64,000 bases of DNA, taken from Bacteroidota bacterium (GTDB lineage: Bacteria; Bacteroidota; Bacteroidia; AKYH767-A; OLB10). Position 1 is the first letter of the stretch. Each line of letters starts with the position of its first letter. Location of the stretch: contig CP064983.1 in NCBI GenBank assembly GCA_016699635.1, forward strand, positions 496,001-560,000. The letters run 5' to 3'. This document shows positions 1-10,066 of this stretch, piece by piece. The notes beneath the pieces were generated by a model, which ran no database searches, had not been told where the DNA came from, and was given only the letters and a program-made list of their open reading frames with translations. Position numbers and translations under genes: made by a program.

Positions 1-1612
1 CATCCGCTAATATCTAAAAGCTGAACTGTTGTAAAAACATTTCTACCTGATGTAAGTTGCACTACAACACTTTTATCTGCAGGGTTTGGAAATAAGATTG
101 CTGAAATGACAGATTGAAGTTGATCTATTCCAACCGGAGTAAACACTAATGGATCTGATACAGAGCTGCATCCTGAAATGCTATCAGTAGCAATTACAGA
201 ATAAGTGCCTTGTTGAGTTGCTGTTAATTGCAATGCAGTTTCACCGGTCAATGCTGAACCATTAAAATACCACTGTAACATATAACCGGTTAGCACGCAG
301 TTTAAAGTATTACCATTGACAAAAAACGTTGGTTTTGGTGGATTAGGATTCACCTGAACACTAATAGTTACTGAGGTTGCTGTGCAACCATGAGCATTGT
401 AACAACAGCAGAAAAATTACCTGATGCAGTTACAACTAAGTCTGAATTGGTCTCCCCAATCAGCAGGTTGCCACTCTCATACCATTGAACCTGCAATGTA
501 TCATTACAAGTCAACACAACAGTATCGCCTGTACACAAAATCAATGGAATGTTAGCACTTACCATCGGTGTATCAGGAACTGCGTAAACATGCACAGTGT
601 CTGTATGAATAGCTGTAGCAACAGGTACCTGCATTATTGAATAATTCACTACTAACGAACCGGAAACACCAGACAATGTACCTGTGGCTGTTCCACTGGC
701 ACTCCATCCCGGAAAGGTTACGGAGCCCAAATCATCATCTGCACCAAACAATCCACCATCTTCATCCCATACATGCAAGGTGTAATTGTTATTTTGTAAA
801 GGTATGTTGGGCAATGTCCAAGATAAGGGTGCATTTGTATTTGAAACAGAAGGATGGCTATCGTAAATCTGATTGCCTTGAGAATCGTACAGATAAAAAT
901 ACATATCAGGAACATCAACCGGTGCACCATAATTGTCGGGGATACTGGCTACGGTAATATCAGTCAGAAAATATTGTGGTGAACCATTGGCTGTAACAGT
1001 CTGTGTTACTACGTAATCGCCAGGTGCGTTATATGTCTGTATCGGTGGATTTTCCAGTGTACTCTGAATACCATTTCCAAAATCCCACAAATATGACGCC
1101 TGACCGGGATTATTGGTTACAAACGTTACACTCAATGGCAAACACCCACTGCTATTGGTCATTGAAAAGCCCGGATTGCTAACAGTGTCAGGTAAAACTG
1201 TAAATGGTAATGTGTAGCTAATAGTTTGATCACCTAAAACTTGTAATGTGGCAATGACGGTGACAGTAGCATTGTAAACACCGGCAATTAATGGTGTTCC
1301 GCTTAAATTAACGCAACCATAAATAGACTGAGAAGGATCATAATTACATCCATTAGCAAAGTTGTTGCATTGCCATGTCATACCTACCGGTAGTCCGGTA
1401 ATATTTGCGATGTTAAAATTTGTTATGGTTATGCCCATGGTATCAGTAATCATCACAAAGGTGATGTCCTGAGTGTAAGGTTGATTCACAGTGGCAGGCA
1501 ATAAAGTGTCGGGATAAATTCCGGGATCAGTCTGTGTACTGTCAATGCTGCATTGAGCAAATGCAAGGAAACCTGTAATGGTAAAAGCTAAACTAAGTAA
1601 AATTCTCTTCAT
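1..1612 (-). CDS. Secreted PKD-domain protein with T9SS sorting domain (3' end cut by window)
   Basis: Secreted multidomain protein of unknown function. The start is placed at 1612 because the next ~20 residues (MKRILLSLAFTITGFLAFAQ) form a signal peptide; an ATG at 1660 in the same frame would only add residues ahead of it. In order there is a variable N-terminal region, a PKD domain around residues 155-215 (YLWDFGNG core), a C2-like beta-sandwich rich in Asp (DEDGGLFGADDD), and an Ig/PKD-like repeat with WYESG. A one-base frame break near 397 separates this part from the C-terminal 130 codons, which read on in another frame with a second Ig-like unit and the start of a type A T9SS sorting domain (FPNPADKSVVVQL). 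The window begins inside that last domain. Export to the cell surface by type IX secretion is inferred from the tail. Confidence 0.8.
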
Positions 1613-1700
1613 ATCCATTTCTTTTAGTTGAGTAAAAATAGCTAATGATTTGAAGTGCAAAACAAATTTGCAGAAACTTATTAATACACTTACTAAAATA

Positions 1701-2294
1701 TCAGGTTTTAAAATACTTTCCAGTCACAAATATTTCTTTTGAGCTGTTGCGTGTGCTTTTAGGTCGTAAAACAAAACATTCACCAAAACATGATTTTACT
1801 TCATCGCGAAAGGTCATTGCATCTTCGCCATCAAATATTTTACAAACAAAATGACCTCCCGGCCGCAGAAAACGTTTTGCTGTTTGAAGGGCAAGCATGC
1901 TAAGGTCAAAAGAACGAGCCTGATCGGTAAAACGACTTCCTGTAGTATTTGGAGCCATATCACTCATTACTACATCAAACTTATCATTAAAGCCATAGCG
2001 GTCAAACAAGGTTTGCAGATCAAAAGTTTCTATGTTATCCTGAACAGTAAACACATTGGGCAATTTCACTTCTACCGGCTTCAGGTCTATACCAAAAACT
2101 TTACCCTTCTCCCCCGCTTTTTTTGAAGCATATTGCAACCACGATCCGGGTGAGGCACCTAAGTCAAGTACATTATCCCTTTGTCTGAATAATTTATGCT
2201 TTAAATCTATCTCTTCTAGTTTATAAATACTTCGGGCTGCAAAGTTTTCTTGCTTTGCTTTACGTGCATAATAATCATTTGGTTTATAGGACAC
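1701..2294 (-). CDS. rlmE: 23S rRNA 2'-O-ribose methyltransferase RlmE (FtsJ/RrmJ)
   Basis: SAM-dependent methyltransferase that methylates U2552 of 23S rRNA in the family's characterised members, late in 50S assembly. The 197 residues are a full-length family member. Visible are the SAM-binding motif DLGASPGSW (residues 44-52), SDMAPN (111-116), and the K-D-K-E catalytic tetrad as K25, D112, K152 and E187. The start is a GTG at 2294. It is transcribed away from the haem-motif lipoprotein gene and converges on nothing. Intact frame; identification is secure. Confidence 0.95.
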   Translation of the reverse strand: MSYKPNDYYARKAKQENFAARSIYKLEEIDLKHKLFRQRDNVLDLGASPGSWLQYASKKAGEKGKVFGIDLKPVEVKLPNVFTVQDNIETFDLQTLFDRYGFNDKFDVVMSDMAPNTTGSRFTDQARSFDLSMLALQTAKRFLRPGGHFVCKIFDGEDAMTFRDEVKSCFGECFVLRPKSTRNSSKEIFVTGKYFKT

Positions 2295-2390
2295 AATCTG
2301 AATTTTCGGTAAAATTACATGAGATGAGTTAATCTAACTGTTTTTCAATTCAAGAAAATCTATTAAACTTGCAAAACAAATTTAATAATT

Positions 2391-2777
2391 ATGAAAAGAA
2401 CATTCACTTTTTTATCCGTTGCCACAGCATTTTGTGTTGTTACAGCTACTGTAATTACGCCTTCCTGTAAGTCATCAAAATCTACAACAAGCACCACTAC
2501 TGCTGTTTCTGTACCTGACAAACCAAGCTATGCAGTGCATGTTAAACCAATAGTTGATGCAGCCTGCGGAACCAAATGCCACAGCCCAGCAAAAAAAGCA
2601 GATGGACTTGACCTTAGTTTCTATGAAGGTGTGAAAGATGCTTGTGAAAAACATAAACTTTTAGCGTCTATAAAGCATGAAAGTGGTGTTAAAGCAATGC
2701 CTCGCATGGCACCACAACTCAGCAAAGAAGCTATTGCAACCATTGAAAAATGGATCAATGATGGCTATGCTCAGTAA
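2391..2777 (+). CDS. Small lipoprotein with a cytochrome c-like CxxxCH motif
   Basis: 128-residue exported protein. An N-terminal hydrophobic segment ends in a Cys at residue 26 (TPSC) that would serve as a lipidation site, followed by a Ser/Thr-rich linker. The mature part resembles the small PSD1/planctomycete-type cytochrome c domain common in Bacteroidota: YAVHVKPIVDAAC, a CGTKCH motif, a downstream Met-rich stretch (AMPRMAP) that could supply the axial Met, and a C-terminal WINDGYAQ helix. The haem motif is unusual, with three residues rather than two between the cysteines. A periplasmic electron-carrier role is inferred; haem attachment is not proven by sequence. It stands alone between rlmE (divergent) and tex (downstream, same strand, 31 bp away). 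Confidence 0.7.
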   Translation: MKRTFTFLSVATAFCVVTATVITPSCKSSKSTTSTTTAVSVPDKPSYAVHVKPIVDAACGTKCHSPAKKADGLDLSFYEGVKDACEKHKLLASIKHESGVKAMPRMAPQLSKEAIATIEKWINDGYAQ

Positions 2778-2808
2778 CTTTTTGTTTTAAGATTTTTCAT
2801 CTGTTATC

Positions 2809-4933
2809 TTGGTTGATTCTTTATTGCTAAAAGGGTTTAGAGGCAGCACCGGTATATCAGTTCATCAGCTTGAACAAACTATAAAGCTATTCGAAGAGGG
2901 TGCTACAATTCCTTTTATAGCTCGCTATAGAAAAGAAAAAACCGGAGGGCTGAGTGATGAAAATCTGCTGGAGTTAAAAAGTTACTCAAAGAAGTTGAGG
3001 ACTTTAACAACAGAAAGCAATTCATCATTAATACACTTCAGGCTAAAGGAGTTTTAGATTCATTAAAAAATAAAATTGAAGCCGCCACAACATTAAATGA
3101 GCTTGAAGATATTTATCTTCCCTTTAAAGAAAAAAGAAAAAATCGTGCGCAAGTTGCCAGAGATGCTGGACTTGAACCATTAGCACAAACGCTCATTCAT
3201 GATGACAGAAAAGCAAAGCAACTTGCAGAGAAAAATATATCATCAACCTTTTCTGACACGGAGAAAGTATTGCAAGGGGCTCGTGATATTATTGCAGAAT
3301 TAATTTCAGAAAATCATCAGGTAAGGAAAACGTTTCGTCAATGCTTTGAGCAGAAATCTTTTATTGTATCAACGGTCATCAAATCTAAGGTTGAAGAAGC
3401 TGTTAAATACAAAGACTATTTCGATTACAAGGAAAAATAAGTAGTTGTGCTGCACATCGCTTATTGGCCATTTTAAGGGGCGAAAAAGAAAAGTTACTAA
3501 GAGTTTCTGTAATGCCGGATTCAACATTTTTACTGAATCTGCTATTTGATACCATAAAAACCGAAGGTTTTTATTTAAACACTCAGGTTAAAACAGCTGC
3601 CGAAGATGCATGTGAAAGACTTCTTGTACCTTCAATGGAAAATGAAACCATTGGGCATTACAGGCAGAAAGCTGAAACAGAATCAGCAAGATTGTTTGCT
3701 GTTGTTTTAAAACAATTGCTACTTGCACCTCCATTAGGTCAAAAAAATATTTTAGCCATTGACCCCGGATTTAAAAGTGGGTGTAAAATTGTTTGTCTCG
3801 ACAAAAACGGCAGGCTCTTACATAATGAAACTATTTATCCTCACCCACCACAAAGTCAGCAAAAAATTGCATCGCATAAAATCTCAACGTTGGTAAGCCA
3901 ATATAAAATTGATGCCATTGCTATTGGTGACGGCACTGCCGGTCGTGAGACGGCAACATTCATTCAGCGTTTGCGATTTGACAGAAAAATTCAGGTATTT
4001 GTTGTGAATGAAGACGGGGCTTCTGTTTACTCTGCTTCAGCAGAAGGGCGCAAAGAGTTCCCTGAATATGATGTAACCGTCCGTGGTGCTGTTTCTATTG
4101 GTCGCAGGTTGATGGATCCGCTTGCCGAACTCATAAAAATAGATCCACGCTCACTCGGCATTGGACAATATCAGCATGAAATTGATGAGATGATGCTCAA
4201 CACTGCATTAGATCAAACCATTGAACACTGCGTAAACACTGTAGGCGTTAATCTGGAAACAGCAAGTGAAAAACTGCTGACCTACGTTTCAGGCATTGGC
4301 GAAGTAATGGCTAAGAAAATTATAGATGCAAGAGCCAACTCAGGTATTCATTCCAGAAATGAATTGAAAAATATTAAAGGCATGGGTGATAAAACCTATG
4401 AAATGTGTGCAGGATTTATCCGGGTTAACGGTGATAATCCATTAGACAAAAGTGCTGTTCACCCAGAAAACTACACTCTTGTTGAACGTATGGCAAAAGA
4501 CATTGACACAACAATAGCCGGTTTAATTGGCAATGATAGTCTGATTCAGAAGATTGATATTTCAAAATATGTATCTGCTGAAGTTGGGTTACCTACTTTG
4601 AAAGATATCATTGCTGAATTATCAAAACCCGGAAGGGATGTAAGAGGTATTATAAAAGTTTTTGAGTTTAATACTGAAATAAAAAGCATCAATGACTTGC
4701 AGCCTGACTTGTTGCTGCCCGGAATTATTACTAACATTACGAACTTTGGAGCATTTGTAGATATAGGAATTAAAAAAGACGGACTGGTTCACATATCAGA
4801 AATCAGTGATGAATTTATTTCCGATATTTCATCGGCAGTGCGGCTAAATCAACAGGTGATGGTAAAAGTATTAAGTGCAGATAGTAAAACAGGAAGAATT
4901 CAGTTTTCGATGAAAGGTATTCAGCAACCCTAA
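2809..4933 (+). CDS. tex: Tex-type transcription accessory protein (two frame breaks)
   Basis: RNA-binding transcription accessory protein of the Tex/YhgF family. The reading frame breaks near 3010 and again in an A-run near 3436, but the three segments join into one normal-length protein of about 708 residues. Segment one has the Tex N-terminal signature ATIPFIARYRKEKTGG. The last segment has the YqgF/RNaseH-like core (ILAIDPGFKSGCK), the helix-hairpin-helix region (YVSGIGEVMAKKI, IKGMGDKTYEMCAGF) and a C-terminal S1 domain (GAFVDIGIKKDGLVHISEIS). The start is taken as TTG at 2809. Both breaks look like sequencing indels rather than decay, because codon use and domain content stay intact throughout. 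Confidence 0.9.
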
Positions 4934-4941
4934 GTGCTTTA

Positions 4942-5346
4942 ATGATGATAATTTTGAACATGAATATTCAACCGGAAAAAGTGCGCATTGATAAATGGAT
5001 GTGGGCAGTTCGTATATTCAAAACACGTTCGCAAGCTGCGGAGGCCTGTGCAAAAGGGAAAGTTTTTATTGACGAAACTGCTGTTAAAGCATCACGAATG
5101 GTAAAAACAGGAGAAACAATTTCTATCAGACGTGGTTCTTTTACTTTAGTATTTCAGGTTATTCAACCAATAGAAAACAGAGTAGCAGCAGCAGTTAAAG
5201 ATCAATTCTGCAAAGACCTGACGTCAGCCGATGAGTACGAAAAAATTAAAATGCATAGTCTTGCCGTGCGTACCTACAGGCAACACAATGAAGGAAGACC
5301 TACTAAAAAAGAAAGACGTGCATTAGATGATTTTCTCGACTGGTAA
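4942..5346 (+). CDS. S4-domain RNA-binding protein, HslR/Hsp15-like
   Basis: 134-residue protein with an N-terminal S4 domain (RIDKWMWAVRIFKTRSQA, GKVFIDETAVK) and a basic C-terminal tail rich in Arg/Lys (RPTKKERRALDDFLDW). This is the layout of the Hsp15/HslR family, which binds 50S subunits carrying stalled nascent chains after heat shock in E. coli. An internal ATG at 4960 begins right before the conserved region and may be the true start. It lies 8 bp after tex, so the two are probably cotranscribed, and it converges with tamL. Confidence 0.85.
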   Translation: MMIILNMNIQPEKVRIDKWMWAVRIFKTRSQAAEACAKGKVFIDETAVKASRMVKTGETISIRRGSFTLVFQVIQPIENRVAAAVKDQFCKDLTSADEYEKIKMHSLAVRTYRQHNEGRPTKKERRALDDFLDW

Positions 5347-5352
5347 ATACCT

Positions 5353-7644
5353 TTAAAAAGGATATCCAATTCCAAAATTATAAATCAGACTACGTGGTTT
5401 CACTTCATCTGCAACCATTTTATCATCACCTTTGTATTGAGGGTCAACAATAGGAACACCAATATCCAAACGAAAAATAAAGAAAGTAAAATCAAAACGG
5501 AAACCCAAGCCACTACCTATAGCTAATTGTTTGTAAAACTTATCAATTTCAAACTCAGCATTGGGACGTGATGATTCTTTTTTACGAACCCAAATATTTC
5601 CGGCATCAAGGAAGAATGCACCTTTCAGAATTTTCAAAATATCGAAACGGTATTCAATATTACCATTGATTTTTATATCACCTGTACGTTCAAAATTGTT
5701 CACACTGGTAAAATTTCCCGGACCAACATTACGAGCACGAAATGCACGTAAATCATTTGATCCACCGGCATAAAAACTTTTTTCGAAAGGAATTATTTTC
5801 GAGTTGCCATAGGCAATACCAATACCAGCAGCAATTCTGTAAACAATAGAGTTGTGTGCATTTATATTCTGATAATATCTGAAATCGGCATCAGGCCTGA
5901 AGTATTGAGCAAACCTTTTGTTAAGAATAGTATAACTGTTGTTCGCATCCTTATCTGCACCTTCTATTTGTCTGAACCAGTAAAGTGTATTTCCGGCAAA
6001 TTCAATATTTGTTCTGAAAAATTTAAAATTGCCAGGCTCATTCAATTGCTGATTGTTATAGATGAGGGTATAACGTCCATTTGAAATAAGGTGGTTGTCA
6101 TAACTGCTGAACAGCACAGGGTCATTCAGGCTTTCCAATCGTGCTTTGAATTCAGGCTCGAGCTTTACATTAACAAAATTTACCTGAAATGGTGTTACTA
6201 TTTGTTTGATAAACCTACCCTTCCGCCATTCTAATGATGCAGAAAAATCGAGGATAGAACGATTAAACTCCGGACGATTCTGGATATTATAATTGGTAGA
6301 AAAAACAGTGACAGGATTGGCAGCTATATTTTTAAATAAACGGTTGAATGGTTTTATGGCTTTAGGCAAATAAATGGAATTCTCAACACCTAACTCATAA
6401 GTATTGAATAACAACAAGACTTTGTTCTCTTTATCATCAGTAAACTTCTTTTGCGATTCTAATGCACCTCTGATCTTAAACTCAAACATCTCTGCACCTC
6501 TAAAAACATTTTTGTTTCTATAAGTAAAATCACCTGCAACACCTAGGTTGCCACCGTTATTGGTACCTTCAAGCTCTGTTTTATACTCTTGTTTTGGCGT
6601 TGTACCAAGATTAATAAAACAATCAAGTCTATTGCTGTCAACAACGTTATAGTTGATGTTTACAAAACGATACATACCTAACAGGTTAAGTCCTTTATAG
6701 GTATAGTCTGCATTACTCTGCCTGAAAACAGCTTCGGGTTTAAGAAATGTATGATTAACGATTACCTCCGGTTTTACGGGCATTCTCTTTCCTGCTCGTT
6801 TCACAAACAAATAACCTTTATAGGCTACTGTATCATATTGAATTAATGATGTATTAAGACTTAATGGATCATAGTCTGGGCTGAAAATTATCCGATTCAA
6901 TTTAAACTTTGTATGTGGTAATGCAGCGGAACTTATTGTTGAATCGGGGTTTGAAAATGCTGCTACATCCTGAAATACGGCTATATTTTTTGTAGTATCT
7001 GATGTATAAACACGATAAGAAACAAACTGCGGTGAAAACTGAAAATAACCTTCGTTGCGAAGTTTTTTTGTCAGTCGTTCGCGGTCGCCTTGCAATATGC
7101 CTTCATTATAAATGATGCCTGCTTGCAGCTTTGAGGTTGAAGTATCTTTTATTACAAGAGAATCGAGGTTATCGTCTGCACACTCTCTTGCCACATATTT
7201 TATAAAAGAAGGTTTATGTGCAACAATGGTGTAACGAACAATAGCTTTTTTCTTTCTGTAAATGGTACTGTCTTTAACTTCTGCATCAAAATAGCCATTC
7301 TTAGACATAAACTGTTTGATCTGTTGTGTTGACTTTTTGGTAAACAGCGTATCCAAAACTTCAGGCTCCTCTCCTACCGTATTCTTTAACCAATTTTTAA
7401 ATTTTGTTGGCTTACCCCGATTACCCATACTATATACAGCAAGATGAAAACGAAACAACCCTAAAATTCTCCTATTGGCTTTTTGTTTGATAATTGCTTT
7501 AACACCTTCGCGCAGTTCGGGCTTGTCTATTATTACCTGATTGCGATTCAGCAAATACTCGCCTTTGTCCAATTGCTTAAAGGGGCTGCAAGATGCTACC
7601 AGTAAAATCAGAGTAATTAAAATGCCGTACTGCCTTTTGCGCAT
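5353..7644 (-). CDS. tamL: TamL-type outer-membrane assembly lipoprotein (BamA family)
   Basis: 763-residue BamA/TamA homologue of the Bacteroidota type. The signal peptide ends in a lipobox (LVASC, Cys19), so the protein is predicted to be lipid-anchored, unlike proteobacterial TamA. POTRA-like repeats occupy roughly residues 30-340, including a GYFDAEVKDS motif, and a 16-strand barrel follows (GSNDLRAFRARNVGPGNF near the C-terminal third, ending in IYNFGIGYPF with an aromatic terminal residue). It is expected to insert barrel proteins together with TamB; no tamB is in the window. It is divergent from the TrmH-type methyltransferase gene. Frame intact. Confidence 0.88.
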   Translation of the reverse strand: MRKRQYGILITLILLVASCSPFKQLDKGEYLLNRNQVIIDKPELREGVKAIIKQKANRRILGLFRFHLAVYSMGNRGKPTKFKNWLKNTVGEEPEVLDTLFTKKSTQQIKQFMSKNGYFDAEVKDSTIYRKKKAIVRYTIVAHKPSFIKYVARECADDNLDSLVIKDTSTSKLQAGIIYNEGILQGDRERLTKKLRNEGYFQFSPQFVSYRVYTSDTTKNIAVFQDVAAFSNPDSTISSAALPHTKFKLNRIIFSPDYDPLSLNTSLIQYDTVAYKGYLFVKRAGKRMPVKPEVIVNHTFLKPEAVFRQSNADYTYKGLNLLGMYRFVNINYNVVDSNRLDCFINLGTTPKQEYKTELEGTNNGGNLGVAGDFTYRNKNVFRGAEMFEFKIRGALESQKKFTDDKENKVLLLFNTYELGVENSIYLPKAIKPFNRLFKNIAANPVTVFSTNYNIQNRPEFNRSILDFSASLEWRKGRFIKQIVTPFQVNFVNVKLEPEFKARLESLNDPVLFSSYDNHLISNGRYTLIYNNQQLNEPGNFKFFRTNIEFAGNTLYWFRQIEGADKDANNSYTILNKRFAQYFRPDADFRYYQNINAHNSIVYRIAAGIGIAYGNSKIIPFEKSFYAGGSNDLRAFRARNVGPGNFTSVNNFERTGDIKINGNIEYRFDILKILKGAFFLDAGNIWVRKKESSRPNAEFEIDKFYKQLAIGSGLGFRFDFTFFIFRLDIGVPIVDPQYKGDDKMVADEVKPRSLIYNFGIGYPF

Positions 7645-7715
7645 ATTTTTTCAGATGCGGTAAAAATAAAACTTATTGATCATCTATCTTTATACCCTTT
7701 AACAGTATTCTTCTA

Positions 7716-8479
7716 ATGCTGACAAGTTCAGAAATAAAACAGATAAAGTCATTAAAGGACAAGGCAAGCCGTCATGAGCAACAAAAATTTGTTGTTGAGG
7801 GCGAAAAAATGGTTACAGAACTGGCTCATTCAGCTTTTAATATTATAGCTGTTTATGCTACTGATGAGTGGATTGGACAAGCAAATAATGAAATATTAAG
7901 TCTATTAAATGAAAAACTCATACAGGTTAAAACAAAAGAATTAGAGCGGATATCATCATTAAAACAACCTAATGGAGTTTTGGCTTTAGTAGCCATGCGG
8001 CAACAACAGGAAACCGAAATAAAATTTAATGATATCATTCTGGCATTTGATGACATCAGCGACCCCGGTAATTTGGGTAGTATTATCAGAATTGCAGATT
8101 GGTTTGGTATTAAGCAAATAGTATGTTCATCAACTTCTGTTGATCTTTATAATTCCAAAACAATTCAGGCTACAATGGGCTCTATTTTCAGAGTGAATGT
8201 TTTTTATACAGATGTTGAAAAATGGATTTCTGCCAATAAACAAAATGCCACTTTTATGCTACCATGCTTAATGGCAAGTCTGTTTATTCTGTCGCTAAGA
8301 AAAAACCTGCTGTTTTGGTTTTCGGAAATGAATCAAGAGGTTTATCGCATTCAATTCAGCAATTGATTGATCTGGATATTTCCATTCCAAAGTTTCCTGA
8401 TGAAAAAAGCAGCTCTGTAGAGTCTTTAAATATTGCCATGTCTGCTGCAATTTTTTGCAGTGAATGGCGCAGGGATTAA
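7716..8479 (+). CDS. TrmH/SpoU-family RNA 2'-O-methyltransferase (frame break)
   Basis: RNA ribose methyltransferase of the SPOUT class. The N-terminal substrate-binding part (residues ~1-100, with EGEKMVTE) precedes the SPOUT knot: motif 1 DDISDPGNLGSIIRIADWFG, motif 2 VLVFGNESRGLS, motif 3 IPKFPDEKSSSVESLNIAMS. A one-base break near 8257 in a T-run separates motifs 1 and 2, and joining the two frames gives one complete protein of about 254 residues. Which rRNA or tRNA base is the target cannot be told. The 3' end overlaps the convergent LOG gene by 4 bp. Confidence 0.88.
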
Positions 8480-9183
8480 AAGTTAGGTTTCAGTAAATAT
8501 TTACTGTAGAATGCATCAATATGTGACTTTTCATGCGCTTCATCAACTAATTTAAAGAGTGAAAGGTCTTCAGGTAAAATATTGCCTTCATCAACCATAA
8601 CTGTTTGCAGCCATTCAAACAATTTACCCCAATACTCTTTGCCAACAAGTACAATCGGAAATCTGCCAATCTTTTTTGTCTGAATAAGTGTCAACGCTTC
8701 AAAAAATTCGTCTAACGTACCAAACCCACCGGGAAGTACAACAAAACCCTGGGCATATTTGGTAAACATTACCTTGCGTACAAAGAAGTAATCAAACATC
8801 AGATTCTTATCATGATCTACAAAGGGATTTGATGTTTGTTCAAACGGAAGTTTAATATTTAAACCAACAGATTTTCCACCGGCACGTTGTGCACCTTTGT
8901 TACCTGCTTCCATAATACCCATTTCTCCTCCCGTTATGACACCATAACCGGATTGTGTGAGTTGATAAGCTATTTCTTCTGCCAGTAAATAATATCTTGT
9001 ATCTGGTTTTGTTCTTGCCGAACCAAATATTGAAACACAAGGGCCTATGCGGCTCATTTTTTCAAACCCTTCAACAAACTCACTCATTATTTTAAAAATC
9101 TGCCAGGTATCCTGAGCTTTAATTTCCTGCCAGTCTTTATCTGAAAATGCTTTTCTGATTCTTTCTTCTTCTGATGCTGTCAT
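8476..9183 (-). CDS. LOG-family nucleotide phosphoribohydrolase-like protein
   Basis: 235-residue Rossmann-fold protein of the LOG/TIGR00730 family. The diagnostic PGGFGTLDEFFE motif is present near residues 150-161, as is the GGEMGIMEAGNKGA loop that binds the phosphate. Characterised members hydrolyse nucleoside 5'-monophosphates to base and ribose 5-phosphate (LONELY GUY, and PpnN in E. coli). Which nucleotide is used here is unknown. Single gene, convergent with the methyltransferase on one side and preceding sdhB on the other by ~260 bp of the same strand. Confidence 0.85.
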   Translation of the reverse strand: MTASEEERIRKAFSDKDWQEIKAQDTWQIFKIMSEFVEGFEKMSRIGPCVSIFGSARTKPDTRYYLLAEEIAYQLTQSGYGVITGGEMGIMEAGNKGAQRAGGKSVGLNIKLPFEQTSNPFVDHDKNLMFDYFFVRKVMFTKYAQGFVVLPGGFGTLDEFFEALTLIQTKKIGRFPIVLVGKEYWGKLFEWLQTVMVDEGNILPEDLSLFKLVDEAHEKSHIDAFYSKYLLKPNF

Positions 9184-9291
9184 GCGATTTTATTTTTAAA
9201 AAATGATTCTTAGAAAAAGAACCATCCGGTAATAAATTACCCGTTCGTTTGTTTTTACGAATAATGCTAAAAAAAGTTCAGTAGATGCTGT

Positions 9292-10033
9292 TTAAGAAAT
9301 TTTTGCTGAAAGATATTCCCTGTTCATACGGGCAATATTTTCAATAGAAATTTCTTTTGGACACTCTGCTTCGCAGGCGCCTGTGTTGGTACAATTGCCA
9401 AAACCTTCATCGTCCATTTGTGCAACCATTTTCATTACACGCTCATGCCTTTCGGCCTTTCCCTGAGGCAACAATGAAAGCTGCGATACTTTTGCTGAAA
9501 CGAATAGCATAGCAGAAGAATTTTTTACATGCTGCAACACAAGCTCCACAGCCTATACATGCTGCAGCTTCAAAAGCTTTGTCAGCATCATCTTTTGGTA
9601 TTAAAATGCTATTTGCATCCTGTGCATTTCCGGTATTCACCGACACAAAACCACCGGCAGCCATTATTCTGTCGAATGATGAACGGTCAACTGCCAAGTC
9701 CTTAATTACAGGAAATGCTGCAGAGCGCCATGGCTCAACAACAATAGTGTCACCATCTTTAAAAGACCTCATGTGCAACTGACAAGTAGTGACCCCTTGC
9801 AATGGCCCATGTGGACGACCGTTAATATACATGCTGCAAGCACCACAAATTCCTTCACGGCAGTCATGGTCAAATGCAACAGGATCTTTTCCTTCGTTAA
9901 TTAGTCGTTCATTCAACACATCAAACATTTCAAGAAAAGACATGTCTTCCGACACATCCTGTACCTGATATGTTTCAAAACGACCTCTCTCATCTTTATT
10001 TCTTTGCTTCCAAACTTTCAGGGTGATATTCAT
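9292..10033 (-). CDS. sdhB: Succinate dehydrogenase/fumarate reductase iron-sulfur subunit (frame break)
   Basis: Iron-sulfur subunit passing electrons from SdhA to the membrane subunit. The 2Fe-2S ligand set CREGICGACSMYINGRPHG lies near residues 58-76, the first 4Fe-4S motif CIGCGACVAACK near 140, and the C-terminal cluster motif NCTNTGACEAECPKEI near the end. A one-base break in a T6 run at 9521-9526 falls between the two ferredoxin-type motifs; correcting it gives about 247 residues. It is the last gene of the sdhCAB operon, 33 bp after sdhA. Confidence 0.93.
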
Positions 10034-10066
10034 ACCTGTATTATTTTAATTTTTTCTGATAAAATA

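Noticed and set aside
637..957. Plus-strand open frame of 106 codons
   Set aside because: It is antisense to the PKD protein, with no start context or family resemblance; a shadow of the minus-strand gene.
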